A stretch of 36,461 nucleotides of DNA, from assembly GCA_029239415.1 (NCBI GenBank), contig JAQZAY010000005.1, positions 1-36,461 on the forward strand. Direction: 5' to 3'. Below, in pieces: positions 26,681 through 35,137 of this stretch (positions are counted from its first letter, which is position 1; the number at the start of each line of letters is the position of its first letter). The position numbers and the translations under genes are program-made. The notes below the pieces were generated by a model that searched no databases, had not been told where the DNA came from, and saw only the letters and a list, made by a program, of their open reading frames with translations. Source of the stretch: Pseudomonas sp. GTDB lineage: Bacteria > Pseudomonadota > Gammaproteobacteria > Pseudomonadales > Pseudomonadaceae.

Positions 26681-27793
26681 GTGCACATTGCTGACATCAC
26701 CATGTTCTACGCCCCAGCCAGCGGTGGCGTACGTACCTATCTTGATGCCAAACACCGCCGTCTAGACGCCATGTCCGGCGTTCGCCACAGCCTGCTGATT
26801 CCCGGTGCCAGCGCCAGCCATGACAATGGCGTCTACAAGGTGCCCGCCCCTGCCCTGCCCTTTGGCAAAGGCTATCGCTTCCCGGTGCGACTGGCGCCCT
26901 GGTGCAACACGCTGCGCAGCCTGCAGCCCGACCTTATCGAGGTCGGCGATCCCTATCTCACCGCCTGGGCCGCCCTGGATGCGCGCCGCCAGCTGGATGT
27001 TCCGGTGATCGGCTTCTACCACTCCGACCTGCCACTGCTGGTCAGCAACCGCATGGGCAACTGGTTCACGCCCAATGTCGAAGCCTACGTCAGCAGGCTG
27101 TATGGCAATTTCGACAGGGTGCTGGCACCAAGCCAGGTGATGGCAGACAAACTGCGTCGCCTTGGCGTGGGCAACGTGCATGTACAGCGCCTGGGCGTCG
27201 ACCTGGCCACCTTCAATCCCGATCGCCGCGACCCACAGCTGCGCGCGCAGCTGGGCATTCCCGATACCACGCGCCTGCTGGTCTTCGGCGGCCGCGGCTC
27301 GCGGGAAAAGAACCTGCCGGTGCTGCTCGATTGCATGAAGCACCTCGGCTCGCACTACCATTTGCTGCTGGTGGGCTCGAACATGCCTGCATCGGTGCCG
27401 GACAACGTCAGCGTGATCAACCACTTCTGCTCGGGCACCGAAGTCGCGCGGCTGTTCGCCAGCGCCGACATCCTGGTGCACGCCGGCGACCAGGAAACCT
27501 TCGGCCTGGTCATCCTCGAGGCCATGGCCAGCGCGACCCCCGTGGTGGCCGTCGCCGCCGGTGCCTTCACCGAGATCGTCAACGAACAGTGCGGCCGCCT
27601 GTGCCAGCCAAACGACGGCCAGGCAATGGCCGCCGCGGTGCGCGAGACCTATGAAGCAGGCGTACGCAAGCTCGGCGCCCAGGCCCGTCGCCATGTCGAG
27701 CAGCACTACTCCTGGGACAGCGTGGTGAACGGCTTGCTCGGGCATTACCAGGCCGTGCTGGGCCATCAGCCGCAGGTCCTCGCCCATGCCTGA
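26681..27793 (+). CDS. glycosyltransferase, GT4 family
   Basis: A 370-residue GT-B retaining glycosyltransferase similar to GDP-mannose-dependent mannosyltransferases of the MgtA/PimB type. The N-terminal domain starts HIADITMFYAPASGGVRTYLDAKHRRL, with the GGV glycine loop. The C-terminal nucleotide-sugar domain has LLVFGGRGSREKNLPVLLDCM and the E-x7-E element HAGDQETFGLVILEAMASATPVVAV. The start is GTG 26681, with GGAGGGA eight bases upstream; longer frames from ATG 26615 or 26642 have no ribosome site and would add a non-family N-tail. First of three overlapping genes (8-base overlap with the next), so its product is probably a glycan or glycolipid handled by the deacetylase-like and YbhN-like neighbours. 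Donor and acceptor are unknown. Confidence 0.9.
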   Translation: MHIADITMFYAPASGGVRTYLDAKHRRLDAMSGVRHSLLIPGASASHDNGVYKVPAPALPFGKGYRFPVRLAPWCNTLRSLQPDLIEVGDPYLTAWAALDARRQLDVPVIGFYHSDLPLLVSNRMGNWFTPNVEAYVSRLYGNFDRVLAPSQVMADKLRRLGVGNVHVQRLGVDLATFNPDRRDPQLRAQLGIPDTTRLLVFGGRGSREKNLPVLLDCMKHLGSHYHLLLVGSNMPASVPDNVSVINHFCSGTEVARLFASADILVHAGDQETFGLVILEAMASATPVVAVAAGAFTEIVNEQCGRLCQPNDGQAMAAAVRETYEAGVRKLGAQARRHVEQHYSWDSVVNGLLGHYQAVLGHQPQVLAHA

Positions 27794-28556
27794 GACGCAT
27801 CCACAGGCACCGGCACACAGCGTGATGCTGGTGCTGCACGATGTCGCGCCCGAGACCTGGCCCGACTACCAGCCATTCGTCGAGGCCGTCGATGCGCTGG
27901 GCCGAGTCCCGATGACCTGGCTTGTGGTGCCCGACTTTCATCGACGCAATGCCCTGAACCAATCGCCCAGCTTCTGCCGGTTGCTCGAATGGCGTCTGGC
28001 GCAGGGCGATGAACTGGCCCTGCACGGTTTCTATCACAGCGATGACGGCCCGCCGCCCCGCAGCCCGGGCGATTATTTCATGCGTCGGATCTACACCCAT
28101 GAAGGCGAGTTCTACGGGCTCACCGAGGCCCAGGCGCTTGAGCGCCTGCACGCCGGCATGGCGCTGTTCGAACGCCAGGGTTGGCCACTGGCAGGGTTCG
28201 TGGCACCGGCCTGGCTGATGAGCGAGGGCACCCGGCAAGCCCTGCGCGGCCTGCCGCTGCGCTACACCAGTACGCCCCAGCACCTGTATCGATTGCCCGA
28301 TTTCACGCCCATCGAGGCGCCAGGACTGGTCTGGAGCGCGGGCAGCGCCTGGCGCCGCAGCGTGTCACGGTTAGTCAGCGACTGGCAGCGCCGACGCCAG
28401 CGGCAGGCACCTACCCTGCGCCTGGGCCTGCACCCGGTGGACATGCGCCACCCAACGTCCCGCGACTACTGGCTCGATACCTTGCGCGAACTGCTGGCCG
28501 AGGGCCGCGTGCCACTGACCAAGTCCGCCTGGCTGGACAGCAGGCTCGGGACGTGA
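27786..28556 (+). CDS. polysaccharide deacetylase-like (DUF2334) protein
   Basis: A 256-residue protein of the glycoside hydrolase/deacetylase superfamily, DUF2334 type. The chain begins with SVMLVLHDVAPETW (the 'HDV.P' motif carrying a likely metal aspartate, about residues 12-25), then VPMTWLVVPDFH, the 'ELALHGFYH' metal-histidine motif (about 76-84), GFVAPAWLMS and, near the end, LGLHPVDMRHP. No signal peptide, so it is probably cytoplasmic. It overlaps the glycosyltransferase by 8 bases and the next gene by 4 (GTGA), implying coupled translation and a shared pathway. A likely role is removal of an acyl group from the transferase's product, which is inference. Confidence 0.85.
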   Translation: MPETHPQAPAHSVMLVLHDVAPETWPDYQPFVEAVDALGRVPMTWLVVPDFHRRNALNQSPSFCRLLEWRLAQGDELALHGFYHSDDGPPPRSPGDYFMRRIYTHEGEFYGLTEAQALERLHAGMALFERQGWPLAGFVAPAWLMSEGTRQALRGLPLRYTSTPQHLYRLPDFTPIEAPGLVWSAGSAWRRSVSRLVSDWQRRRQRQAPTLRLGLHPVDMRHPTSRDYWLDTLRELLAEGRVPLTKSAWLDSRLGT

Positions 28557-29551
28557 ACCGCCTGGCCTGGCTCGGCCTGGCCCTGCTGTGCGCGGTGCTG
28601 GTACCGGCCGTGCTCGGCGGCGGCGAGCTGCTGCCCCGCCTGCGTACCTTCGCGCCGGAACTGATGCTGGTGCTGCTGGGCATGATCCTGCTGTGCTGGA
28701 TCATCAATGCCGTGCGCTTGCGACTGCTGCTTGGCCAGCAAGGCGAACAGCTGGGACGGATGAGAAGCCTGGGCGTGGTGATGGCCACCGAGTTCGCCAT
28801 CTGCACCACTCCAGGCGGCAGTGGCGGACCACTGGCGCTGATGGCGTTGCTGGCGCGCGAACGCATCGGCCCGGCGCACAGCGGCGCCGTGTTCGCGATG
28901 GACCAGCTCAATGATTTGGTGTTCTTTTTCTGCGCGATGCTCGGTATCGCTGCCTATGCCGTGTTCCACAGCCTGGGCCGCAGCCAGGAGGCCATGCTGC
29001 TGAGCAGTGCGTTGCTGTTGTGCGCGGGCCTGGCCGTGATCATCGGCATGTTGCGCTATCGGCGGGCAATGCTGCGCTTCAATGGCAGGTTGCTGCGCCG
29101 CGTGGGCGTATCGCTCAGGCGCCGACGGCGCTGGACGCGCAAGCTGCTGCACTTTTTCCAGGCCTTGGCGCAGACCTGGCGGCTGCCAAAGAGAATCCTG
29201 GCGCTGGTATTCGCCCTCACCTGCGCGCACTGGGGCCTGCGCTTCAGCGTGCTGTACCTGGTACTGCGCGGGTTGGGCAGCGACTTGCAGTGGGTACCGA
29301 GCTTCCTGGTGCAGATGCTCTCGCTCAGTGCAGGCCAGTTCAGCCTGCTGCCAGGTGGCGCGGGGGCCGCCGAATTGACCTCGGCGACCTTGCTGTCGCC
29401 GCTGGTGGGCAGTTCGACCGCCGCCGCCGCCATCCTGATCTGGCGAGCGGTCACCTACTACTTCTACCTGCTCGCCGGTGGCCCGGTGTTCGTATGCCTG
29501 CTCGGGCGCCCGCTGCTGGAACGCTGGCGCCAGGCAGCGCAGCGCCCTTAG
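28553..29551 (+). CDS. YbhN-like/LPG synthase transmembrane-domain protein
   Basis: A 332-residue polytopic inner-membrane protein of the lysylphosphatidylglycerol synthase TM-region family (UPF0104/YbhN), without the C-terminal aminoacyl-transferase domain. About eight hydrophobic segments are present. Conserved elements are NAVRLRLLLG early on, ATEFAICTTPGGSGGPLALMALLARERI (about 77-104), FAMDQLNDLVFFF, and SLSAGQFSLLPGGAGAAELTSATLLSPL (about 258-285); the paired PGG motifs are typical. It starts at GTG 28553, overlapping the previous stop. Members are thought to move or bind lipids such as mannosylated carriers. It converges on purU with a four-base overlap of the 3' ends. Confidence 0.85.
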   Translation: MNRLAWLGLALLCAVLVPAVLGGGELLPRLRTFAPELMLVLLGMILLCWIINAVRLRLLLGQQGEQLGRMRSLGVVMATEFAICTTPGGSGGPLALMALLARERIGPAHSGAVFAMDQLNDLVFFFCAMLGIAAYAVFHSLGRSQEAMLLSSALLLCAGLAVIIGMLRYRRAMLRFNGRLLRRVGVSLRRRRRWTRKLLHFFQALAQTWRLPKRILALVFALTCAHWGLRFSVLYLVLRGLGSDLQWVPSFLVQMLSLSAGQFSLLPGGAGAAELTSATLLSPLVGSSTAAAAILIWRAVTYYFYLLAGGPVFVCLLGRPLLERWRQAAQRP

Positions 29552-30399
29552 TCGAACACTACCGTCTTGTTGCCATGGACCAGCACGCGATCCTCGAGGT
29601 GATAGCGCAGGCCGCGGGCCAGCACCATCTTCTCCACGTCACGGCCGAAACGGACCATGTCCTCGATGCTGTCGCTGTGGCTGACACGCACCACGTCCTG
29701 CTCGATGATCGGGCCCGCGTCCAGCTCTTCGGTGACGTAGTGGCAGGTCGCACCGATCAGCTTGACGCCGCGCAGCGAGGCCTGGTGGTAGGGCTTGGCG
29801 CCGACGAACGAAGGCAGGAAGCTGTGGTGGATGTTGATGACCTGCTGGGCATACTCGCGGCACAGCTGCGGCGGCAGGATCTGCATGTAGCGAGCAAGCA
29901 CCACCACATCGGCCCCGTGCGCCTTGACCAGACGCGACACCTCGGCGAACGCCGGCTGCTTGTCCTGCGCATCGACTGGCACATGGAAGAACGGAATACC
30001 GTGCCATTCGACCATGCTGCGCAGGTCATCATGGTTGGAGATCACGCAAGGAATATCGCAATCGAGTTCCTTGGTATGCCAGCGGTGCAGCAAGTCGGCC
30101 AGGCAATGGGATTCGCGGCTCGCCATCAGCACCACGCGCTTTTTCTGCGCCGAGTCGGTGATCTGCCAGGTCATCGAGAACGCTTCGGCGATCGGCGCAA
30201 ATGCCTCGCGGAAGGCCTCGATATCGAACGGCAGGCTTTGCGCACGAATCTCGTGGCGCATGAAGAACCAACCACTCTGTTCATCGGAGTGATGACTGGC
30301 CTCGTTGATCCAGCCGTTATAGGACGCCAGGAAATTACTGACTTTGGCCACGATGCCTACGCGGTCGGGGCACGCAATCACCAGTCGGTAGGTGCGCAT
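29548..30399 (-). CDS. purU: formyltetrahydrofolate deformylase
   Basis: A 283-residue cytoplasmic enzyme that hydrolyses 10-formyl-tetrahydrofolate to formate and tetrahydrofolate. The N-terminal ACT domain (about 1-80, RLVIACPDRVGIVAKVSNFLASYNGWI) precedes a formyltransferase domain (about 85-283) with the active-site Asn and His in VINIHHSFLPSFVGAKPYHQA and Asp in HYVTEELDAGPIIEQ. Length is normal. GGAG lies about nine bases before ATG 30399. Pseudomonads carry several purU paralogues; this one lies next to mvaT/turA, divergent across 309 bp. Confidence 0.93.
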   Translation of the reverse strand: MRTYRLVIACPDRVGIVAKVSNFLASYNGWINEASHHSDEQSGWFFMRHEIRAQSLPFDIEAFREAFAPIAEAFSMTWQITDSAQKKRVVLMASRESHCLADLLHRWHTKELDCDIPCVISNHDDLRSMVEWHGIPFFHVPVDAQDKQPAFAEVSRLVKAHGADVVVLARYMQILPPQLCREYAQQVINIHHSFLPSFVGAKPYHQASLRGVKLIGATCHYVTEELDAGPIIEQDVVRVSHSDSIEDMVRFGRDVEKMVLARGLRYHLEDRVLVHGNKTVVFD

Positions 30400-30494
30400 G
30401 AAATAGGACTCCAGAACTTCGCAAAGGCGCTCATTCTAACGACTAGCAAGGAAATCTGCAGTAATCATTAGCGTGGCGAGCCGACACCGTTGAT

Positions 30495-30665
30495 CGCCCT
30501 GCGGGCGGTGCAAAAGCCTTGTCCCAGCGCCTTGGCTGGGAAAGTTGAAGTCTCTGAAAGTGTAGATATGTAAAATTTTTTTAACCTGAAAATGAGCAAA
30601 GGCCTGCAGACCTGTGGTTAATTGATATTTTAATTGTTTACTTGAGAGTATCGGCTGACTATTAT
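30495..30665 (+). promoter_or_regulatory. AT-rich mvaT promoter region with two hairpins
   Basis: Hairpins CGCCC-TGC-GGGCG (30495-30507) and TCCCAGC/GCTGGGA (30522-30541) precede a strongly AT-rich stretch (30550-30665). A good sigma-70 promoter is TTTACT (30637-30642), a 17-base spacer and TATTAT (30660-30665), giving a leader of about 40 bases. The AT-rich DNA upstream suits binding by H-NS-like MvaT itself, hence possible autoregulation. No gene is seen between 30400 and 30708. Confidence 0.6.
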
Positions 30666-30708
30666 TGCCTCACTGTCCCCTGACTCTACATGTACCAAGG
30701 ATCGCATT

Positions 30709-31086
30709 ATGTCCCTGATCAATGAATATCGCGCCACCGAAGAAGCCATCAAGGAACTTCAAGCCCGCCTGCAGAACCTGTCGCAAGACGACAAGCTGAA
30801 AAAAGAGCTGGAATTCGAAGGCGAACTGCGCACCCTGATGGGCAAGCACTCCAAGTCGTTGCGCGACATCATTGCCCTGCTCGACCCGGATGCCCGACTG
30901 AACAAGGCACCGCGTGGCGCTTACAAGACCACCGGCACCAAGCGCGCGCGCAAGGTAAAGCAGTACAAGAACCCGCACAACGGCGAAGTGATTGAAACCA
31001 AAGGCGGCAACCACAAGACCCTGAAAGAGTGGAAAGCCAAATGGGGTGGCGAAGAAGTTGAAAGCTGGGCCACCCTGCTGGGCTGA
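30709..31086 (+). CDS. mvaT: H-NS-like xenogeneic silencer MvaT/TurA
   Basis: A 125-residue nucleoid-associated protein of the MvaT family. The N-terminal coiled coil, about residues 1-60 (LINEYRATEEAIKELQARLQNLSQDDKLKKELEFEGELRTLM), mediates dimers and higher oligomers. A basic linker (APRGAYKTTGTKRARKVKQYKNP) leads to the DNA-binding domain ETKGGNHKTLKEWKAKWGGEEVESWATLLG, whose KGGNHKTL loop inserts into the minor groove of AT-rich DNA. It silences horizontally acquired AT-rich genes. In P. putida the copy beside purU is, as I recall, TurA. AAGGA lies eight bases before ATG; a terminator follows. Confidence 0.95.
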   Translation: MSLINEYRATEEAIKELQARLQNLSQDDKLKKELEFEGELRTLMGKHSKSLRDIIALLDPDARLNKAPRGAYKTTGTKRARKVKQYKNPHNGEVIETKGGNHKTLKEWKAKWGGEEVESWATLLG

Positions 31087-31120
31087 TTCGCCTCGCTTGT
31101 CGATATCGCCCATCGACATG

Positions 31121-31154
31121 AAGAAACGCCAGCTTGCTGGCGTTTCTTGTTTAT
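31121..31154. terminator. bidirectional terminator between mvaT and sbcB
   Basis: AAGAAACGCCAG (31121-31132) and CTGGCGTTTCTT (31137-31148) form a perfect 12-bp stem with a CTTG loop, followed by GTTTATT on the plus strand and, on the minus strand, by the TTTCTT of the opposite arm. It serves mvaT (rightward) and probably sbcB (leftward). Confidence 0.9.
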
Positions 31155-31160
31155 TCACTT

Positions 31161-32591
31161 CTACATCTGCAATTGCGCTTTCAACCGCTGGACGTGCTGC
31201 TGCCAGGCCTCCAGCACCTGTCGCTGCGACTCGCTGGCCCCGGCCCAGCTGACCTGCCAGGCATTATCGAAATCGCCCAGGGTATTGGGCGCGCCCATCC
31301 GCGGATCGCTCAGGCGCTGCGCGCAGAAAGCCCGCCAGCGTTGCTGCTCGTGAGCCTCCAGTGTCTCGGGGAAGTTTCGCGCGCGGTAACGAAACAACAA
31401 TTCCGGCAAGCGCTGGTCATCGAACATCCATTGCCCGCGGCCCAATTGCGCAGGATCCAGGGTACGCACTTGCTCACACAGGCGACGATCTCGCTCGCCG
31501 AGAAATCCATCATATAACTGCTGCTCTGGATCCTCGCAGGGTGCGAACTCTTCGCCACTGTAGATGTAATCGAGCTTGTCTTTCCAGATATCCTGCTGGC
31601 TCGCCAATTGCTCGGCGCGAGTTTGATAGAGCGACATATCCAGGCCCAGTCGCTGTTGATCCTGCACACGCAATACCGCCAACGGTGCCAGTACCGGACA
31701 ACGATTGACATGCACCAACTTCAAGGGCACCGGAAACTGTCCGTGCGCCATTTCATCGTGCCGGGCGTATAAACGCTGACGCAAACTGTCAGCACTTTCC
31801 TGCAACAATGGCAGGATTTCCTGATGCAGGTCACAAACAATCAATGCGTTGCGGTTACGTGGATGCCAGCCCAGCGGCAATACCACACCCAAGTAATGTC
31901 GTGCGGCCGAAAAGCGTCCGGAAACATGCACCATTGGTTGCAGCAGGCGGACCTGCTCCATCACCTTGTGCTTGCTGCGCAGCTGGAACAGCCAGTCGAA
32001 CAACCTGGGCTGCCGCTCGCGGATCAGTCTTGCCAAGGCGATGGTTGCCCGTACGTCGGAAAGCGCTTCGTGGGCATGGCCATGCTCGATGCCATTGGCC
32101 TTGCTCAGCAGTTCCAGGCGCAGGCTGGTGCGGCCCTCCTGCTGCGGCCAGTGGATGCCTTCCGGGCGCAGGGCATAGGCGGTGCGCACCACATCGATCA
32201 GGTCCCAACGACTGTTGCCGCCTTGCCACTCACGGGCATACGGATCGAAGAAATTGCGGTACAGGCTGTAGCGCGTGACCTCGTCGTCGAAACGCAAGGT
32301 GTTGTATCCCGCGCCACACGTCCCAGGACGCGAAAGCTGCGCATGAACACGCGTCATGAACTCGGCTTCACCCAGGCCCTGGCTGGCCAGTTGCTCTGGG
32401 GTGATGCCCGTGACCAGGCAGGCGGCCGGGTGCGGCAGGATATCGTCGCTGGGCAGGCAATAGAGATTGATCGGCGCTTCGATTTCATTGAGGTCGACAT
32501 CGGTGCGCACGCCAGCGACCTGCAAGGGCCGGTCACGGCGCGGGTCGATGCCAGTGGTTTCGTAGTCGTGCCAGAAGATGCTGGAGCTCAC
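31161..32591 (-). CDS. sbcB: exodeoxyribonuclease I
   Basis: A 476-residue single-strand 3'-5' DNA exonuclease acting in recombination and mismatch repair. The DnaQ-type exonuclease domain comes first: FWHDYETTGIDPRRDRP (catalytic D and E), LVTGITPEQL, GYNTLRFDDEVTRYSLYRNFFDPYAREW, NSRWDLIDVVRTAYALRPEGI, and HEALSDVRATIALARLI with the last acidic residues. The SH3-like and helical C-terminal domains follow (RARNFPETLEAHEQQRW). Length matches E. coli SbcB (about 475). The start is GTG 32591 with AGGAAG about six bases upstream; a TTG further out (32609) is less likely. The PilZ gene lies 60 bp upstream on the same strand. Confidence 0.94.
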   Translation of the reverse strand: MSSSIFWHDYETTGIDPRRDRPLQVAGVRTDVDLNEIEAPINLYCLPSDDILPHPAACLVTGITPEQLASQGLGEAEFMTRVHAQLSRPGTCGAGYNTLRFDDEVTRYSLYRNFFDPYAREWQGGNSRWDLIDVVRTAYALRPEGIHWPQQEGRTSLRLELLSKANGIEHGHAHEALSDVRATIALARLIRERQPRLFDWLFQLRSKHKVMEQVRLLQPMVHVSGRFSAARHYLGVVLPLGWHPRNRNALIVCDLHQEILPLLQESADSLRQRLYARHDEMAHGQFPVPLKLVHVNRCPVLAPLAVLRVQDQQRLGLDMSLYQTRAEQLASQQDIWKDKLDYIYSGEEFAPCEDPEQQLYDGFLGERDRRLCEQVRTLDPAQLGRGQWMFDDQRLPELLFRYRARNFPETLEAHEQQRWRAFCAQRLSDPRMGAPNTLGDFDNAWQVSWAGASESQRQVLEAWQQHVQRLKAQLQM

Positions 32592-32651
32592 GGGGTCTTC
32601 CTGTAACAAGGTCGACCAGAGTCTAGGGCGACTCGCCTGCCGGAGCTACCC

Positions 32652-33011
32652 TCAGGCAGAAGCGTTCAAGGGGCGAAAGCTGAAATAGTCGCGCAGGGTG
32701 CGCACGAACTCTTCGTACTCCACCGGCGGCTGGAGCAGCGTGAAGCCCGAGTCATAGTGCCCTGGCGTCTGGTCCTCGCGGCACCACAGGCAGCTGGCGG
32801 TAATGTTGATGAACTGGTACCCGCCTGCCGGCAGGGGCACCTTGAGTTGCAGCTCATAGACGGGCCCGACCAGCACCGGCAGTTGGCTGATCAGCATCAA
32901 GCCATCGGCCGAGACGTTGCCCAGGTACCCGATTGCCTGATCCGTCAACCGGTTGAACACCGTGAGGTAGAAAGCAAGCTGGTGACGTTCGATATGCCGC
33001 TCGATTTGCAT
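32652..33011 (-). CDS. PilZ domain protein
   Basis: A 119-residue single-domain PilZ protein, a likely cyclic-di-GMP receptor. The binding motif appears intact: RHIER (residues 5-9, RxxxR) near the N-terminus and NVSADG (33-38, the D/N-x-S-x-x-G element), followed by beta-barrel strands (GLMLISQLPVLVGPVYELQLKVPLP; FINITASCLWCRED) and a C-terminal helix YEEFVRTLRDYFSF. No second domain, so it must act through a partner. It shares its strand with the lipoprotein gene upstream (101-bp gap) and sbcB downstream. Confidence 0.87.
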   Translation of the reverse strand: MQIERHIERHQLAFYLTVFNRLTDQAIGYLGNVSADGLMLISQLPVLVGPVYELQLKVPLPAGGYQFINITASCLWCREDQTPGHYDSGFTLLQPPVEYEEFVRTLRDYFSFRPLNASA

Positions 33012-33112
33012 GATGCTCGGTCGCTGCCTTTATATGATCGATGTGATCCAGAATCTTTACAGTCTAGTTCAGCGCGACCAACTGGGCGCAGTACATGCAG
33101 CCCACATTGGTA

Positions 33113-33496
33113 TTAACGCCAAGGCGAGGACGCCGGGCGCGCTACGGCGGGCTCCGCTGCGCGGTAGTGGCCAAGTCGCTCGAGAGTCTGCAGGCGGGCG
33201 CTGGCGCGGTAGGCATATTCGTTGTTGGGGTAGCGCTGGATCAGGTATTCATAGGTCTGCGCGGCATCCACATAGAGTTTCTGCCGCTCCAGGCACTGGC
33301 CTCTCAGCAGCGACACCTCCGGATGGACGAACGGCCGCGCGCGGCTGGCGCGGTCTACCTGCGACAGCTCCAGCATCACGCGCGCGCAATCGCCGCGGTC
33401 ATAGGCGCGATAGGCGTTGTTCAAGTGGTGGTCCATGGACCAGCGCGTACAACCAGTGGCGCTGGCCGCCAGGGCCAGAATGATCAGGGCTCGCAT
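33113..33496 (-). CDS. small lipoprotein with TPR-like repeats
   Basis: A 127-residue predicted outer-membrane lipoprotein. The signal peptide MRALIILALAASATGC has a lipobox ending in Cys16; residue +2 is Thr, so sorting to the outer membrane is expected. The mature part is helical with tetratricopeptide-like pairs (HHLNNAYRAYDRGDCARVMLELSQVDR; EVSLLRGQCLERQKLYVDAAQTYEYLIQRYPNNEYAYRASARLQTL). ATG 33496 has GAGGAGA six bases upstream; a TTG two codons earlier is rejected. Function unknown; similar TPR lipoproteins act in envelope assembly complexes. Confidence 0.85.
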   Translation of the reverse strand: MRALIILALAASATGCTRWSMDHHLNNAYRAYDRGDCARVMLELSQVDRASRARPFVHPEVSLLRGQCLERQKLYVDAAQTYEYLIQRYPNNEYAYRASARLQTLERLGHYRAAEPAVARPASSPWR

Positions 33497-33546
33497 GGGC
33501 AATCTCCTCTACTGGACACTGTATCGGCCTGGGCCTCGGGATCTTC

Positions 33547-33592
33547 AGCGCCGAGCTGCAAGATTCAAGTGTGCAGATTGCAGCTCGGCGCT
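33547..33592. repeat. perfect 15-bp inverted repeat upstream of pykA
   Basis: AGCGCCGAGCTGCAA (33547-33561) and TTGCAGCTCGGCGCT (33578-33592) flank a 16-base loop, GATTCAAGTGTGCAGA. The arms and loop resemble the AGCTGCAAGCTTCAAGCTGCAAG type of pseudomonad intergenic repeat. It lies in the divergent gap between the lipoprotein gene and pykA and would form a long hairpin in a pykA leader. Confidence 0.7.
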
Positions 33593-33675
33593 CGTCCCAG
33601 GTAGTGCATCGGAACAATGACTACAGCGCGAGACAGGAGTAGCCTTTCGCTGCGCTTCACTATAGGAGTCTGTGC

Positions 33676-35127
33676 ATGACCATTCGCCGTACAAAAATTG
33701 TCGCCACCCTTGGCCCGGCCAGCAACTCGCCGGAAGTGATCGAACAGCTGATCCTTGCAGGCCTGGACGTCGCCCGCCTGAACTTCTCCCACGGCACGCC
33801 GGACGAGCACAAGGCCCGCGCCCGCCTGATCCGCGACATCGCCGCCAAGAATGGCCGCCACGTGGCGCTGCTGGGCGACCTGCAGGGTCCGAAGATCCGC
33901 ATCGCCAAGTTCAGCAACAAGCGTATCGAACTCAAGGTCGGTGACCGCTTCACCTTCTCCACGGCCCACCCTCTGACCGAAGGCACCCAGGAAATCGTCG
34001 GCATCGACTACCCCGACCTGGTCAAGGACTGCGGCGTCGGTGACGAACTGCTGCTCGACGACGGCCGCGTGGTCATGCGTGTCGAAACTGCCACCGCAGA
34101 CTCGCTGCACTGCGTGGTGCTGATCGGCGGTCCGTTGTCGGACCACAAAGGCATCAACCGCAAGGGCGGCGGCCTGACCGCGCCGGCCCTGACCGAGAAA
34201 GACAAGGCCGACATCAAGCTGGCCGCGGAAATGGACCTGGACTACCTGGCCGTTTCCTTCCCCCGTGACGCCAGCGACATGCAATATGCCCGTCGCCTGC
34301 GCGACGAAGCCGGCGGCAGCGCCTGGCTGGTGGCCAAGATCGAACGCGCCGAGGCCGTGGCCGACGACGAGACCCTCGATGGCCTGATCGCCGCCAGTGA
34401 CGCGGTGATGGTTGCCCGTGGCGACCTGGGCGTGGAAATCGGCGATGCCGAGCTGATCGGCATCCAGAAGAAGATCATCCAGCACGCCCGCCGCAACAAC
34501 AAGGCAGTGATCGTGGCGACCCAGATGATGGAGTCGATGATCCAGAACCCGATGCCGACTCGCGCCGAAGTGTCCGACGTGGCCAACGCCGTGCTCGACA
34601 ACACCGACGCCGTCATGCTGTCGGCCGAAAGCGCCGCCGGCAGCTACCCGATCGAAGCCGTCCAGGCCATGGCCCGCATCTGCCAGGGCGCCGAAAAGCA
34701 CCCGACCAACCAGAAGTCCAGCCACCGCTTGCACACCACCTTCGATCGCTGCGACGAGAGCATCGCCCTGGCCGCGATGTACACCGCCAACCACTTCCCC
34801 GGCGTCAAGGCGATCATCGCCCTCACCGAAAGTGGCTACACCCCGTTGATCATGTCGCGCCTGCGCTCGCACGTGCCGATCTACGCGCTGTCTCCGCACC
34901 GCGCCACCCAGGCCCGCGCCTCGATGTTCCGTGGCGTCTACCCGATCGCCTTCGACCCGGCTTCGCTGCCGGCCGACAAGGTCAGCCAGGCCGCCGTGGA
35001 CGAGCTGCTGCAACGCGGCTTGGTCGAGCAAGGCGACTGGGTGATCCTGACCAAGGGCGACAGCTATCACACCATTGGCGGCACCAACGGGATGAAGATC
35101 CTGCACGTGGGTGACCCGCTGATCTGA
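33676..35127 (+). CDS. pykA: pyruvate kinase (PykA type)
   Basis: A 483-residue glycolytic enzyme converting phosphoenolpyruvate and ADP to pyruvate and ATP. Domain A begins MTIRRTKIVATLGPASNSPEVIEQLILAGLDVARLNFSHG; GDLQGPKIRI marks the A/B boundary; domain B covers about 70-170. The active-site helix VAKIERAEAV holds the catalytic lysine and MVARGDLGVEI the Mg ligands; the C-terminal allosteric domain (about 350-480) follows. It resembles PykA of P. putida rather than PykF. AGGAG lies seven bases before ATG. A REP-like palindrome follows 10 bases after the stop. Confidence 0.96.
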   Translation: MTIRRTKIVATLGPASNSPEVIEQLILAGLDVARLNFSHGTPDEHKARARLIRDIAAKNGRHVALLGDLQGPKIRIAKFSNKRIELKVGDRFTFSTAHPLTEGTQEIVGIDYPDLVKDCGVGDELLLDDGRVVMRVETATADSLHCVVLIGGPLSDHKGINRKGGGLTAPALTEKDKADIKLAAEMDLDYLAVSFPRDASDMQYARRLRDEAGGSAWLVAKIERAEAVADDETLDGLIAASDAVMVARGDLGVEIGDAELIGIQKKIIQHARRNNKAVIVATQMMESMIQNPMPTRAEVSDVANAVLDNTDAVMLSAESAAGSYPIEAVQAMARICQGAEKHPTNQKSSHRLHTTFDRCDESIALAAMYTANHFPGVKAIIALTESGYTPLIMSRLRSHVPIYALSPHRATQARASMFRGVYPIAFDPASLPADKVSQAAVDELLQRGLVEQGDWVILTKGDSYHTIGGTNGMKILHVGDPLI

Positions 35128-35137
35128 TGTCGTACTG

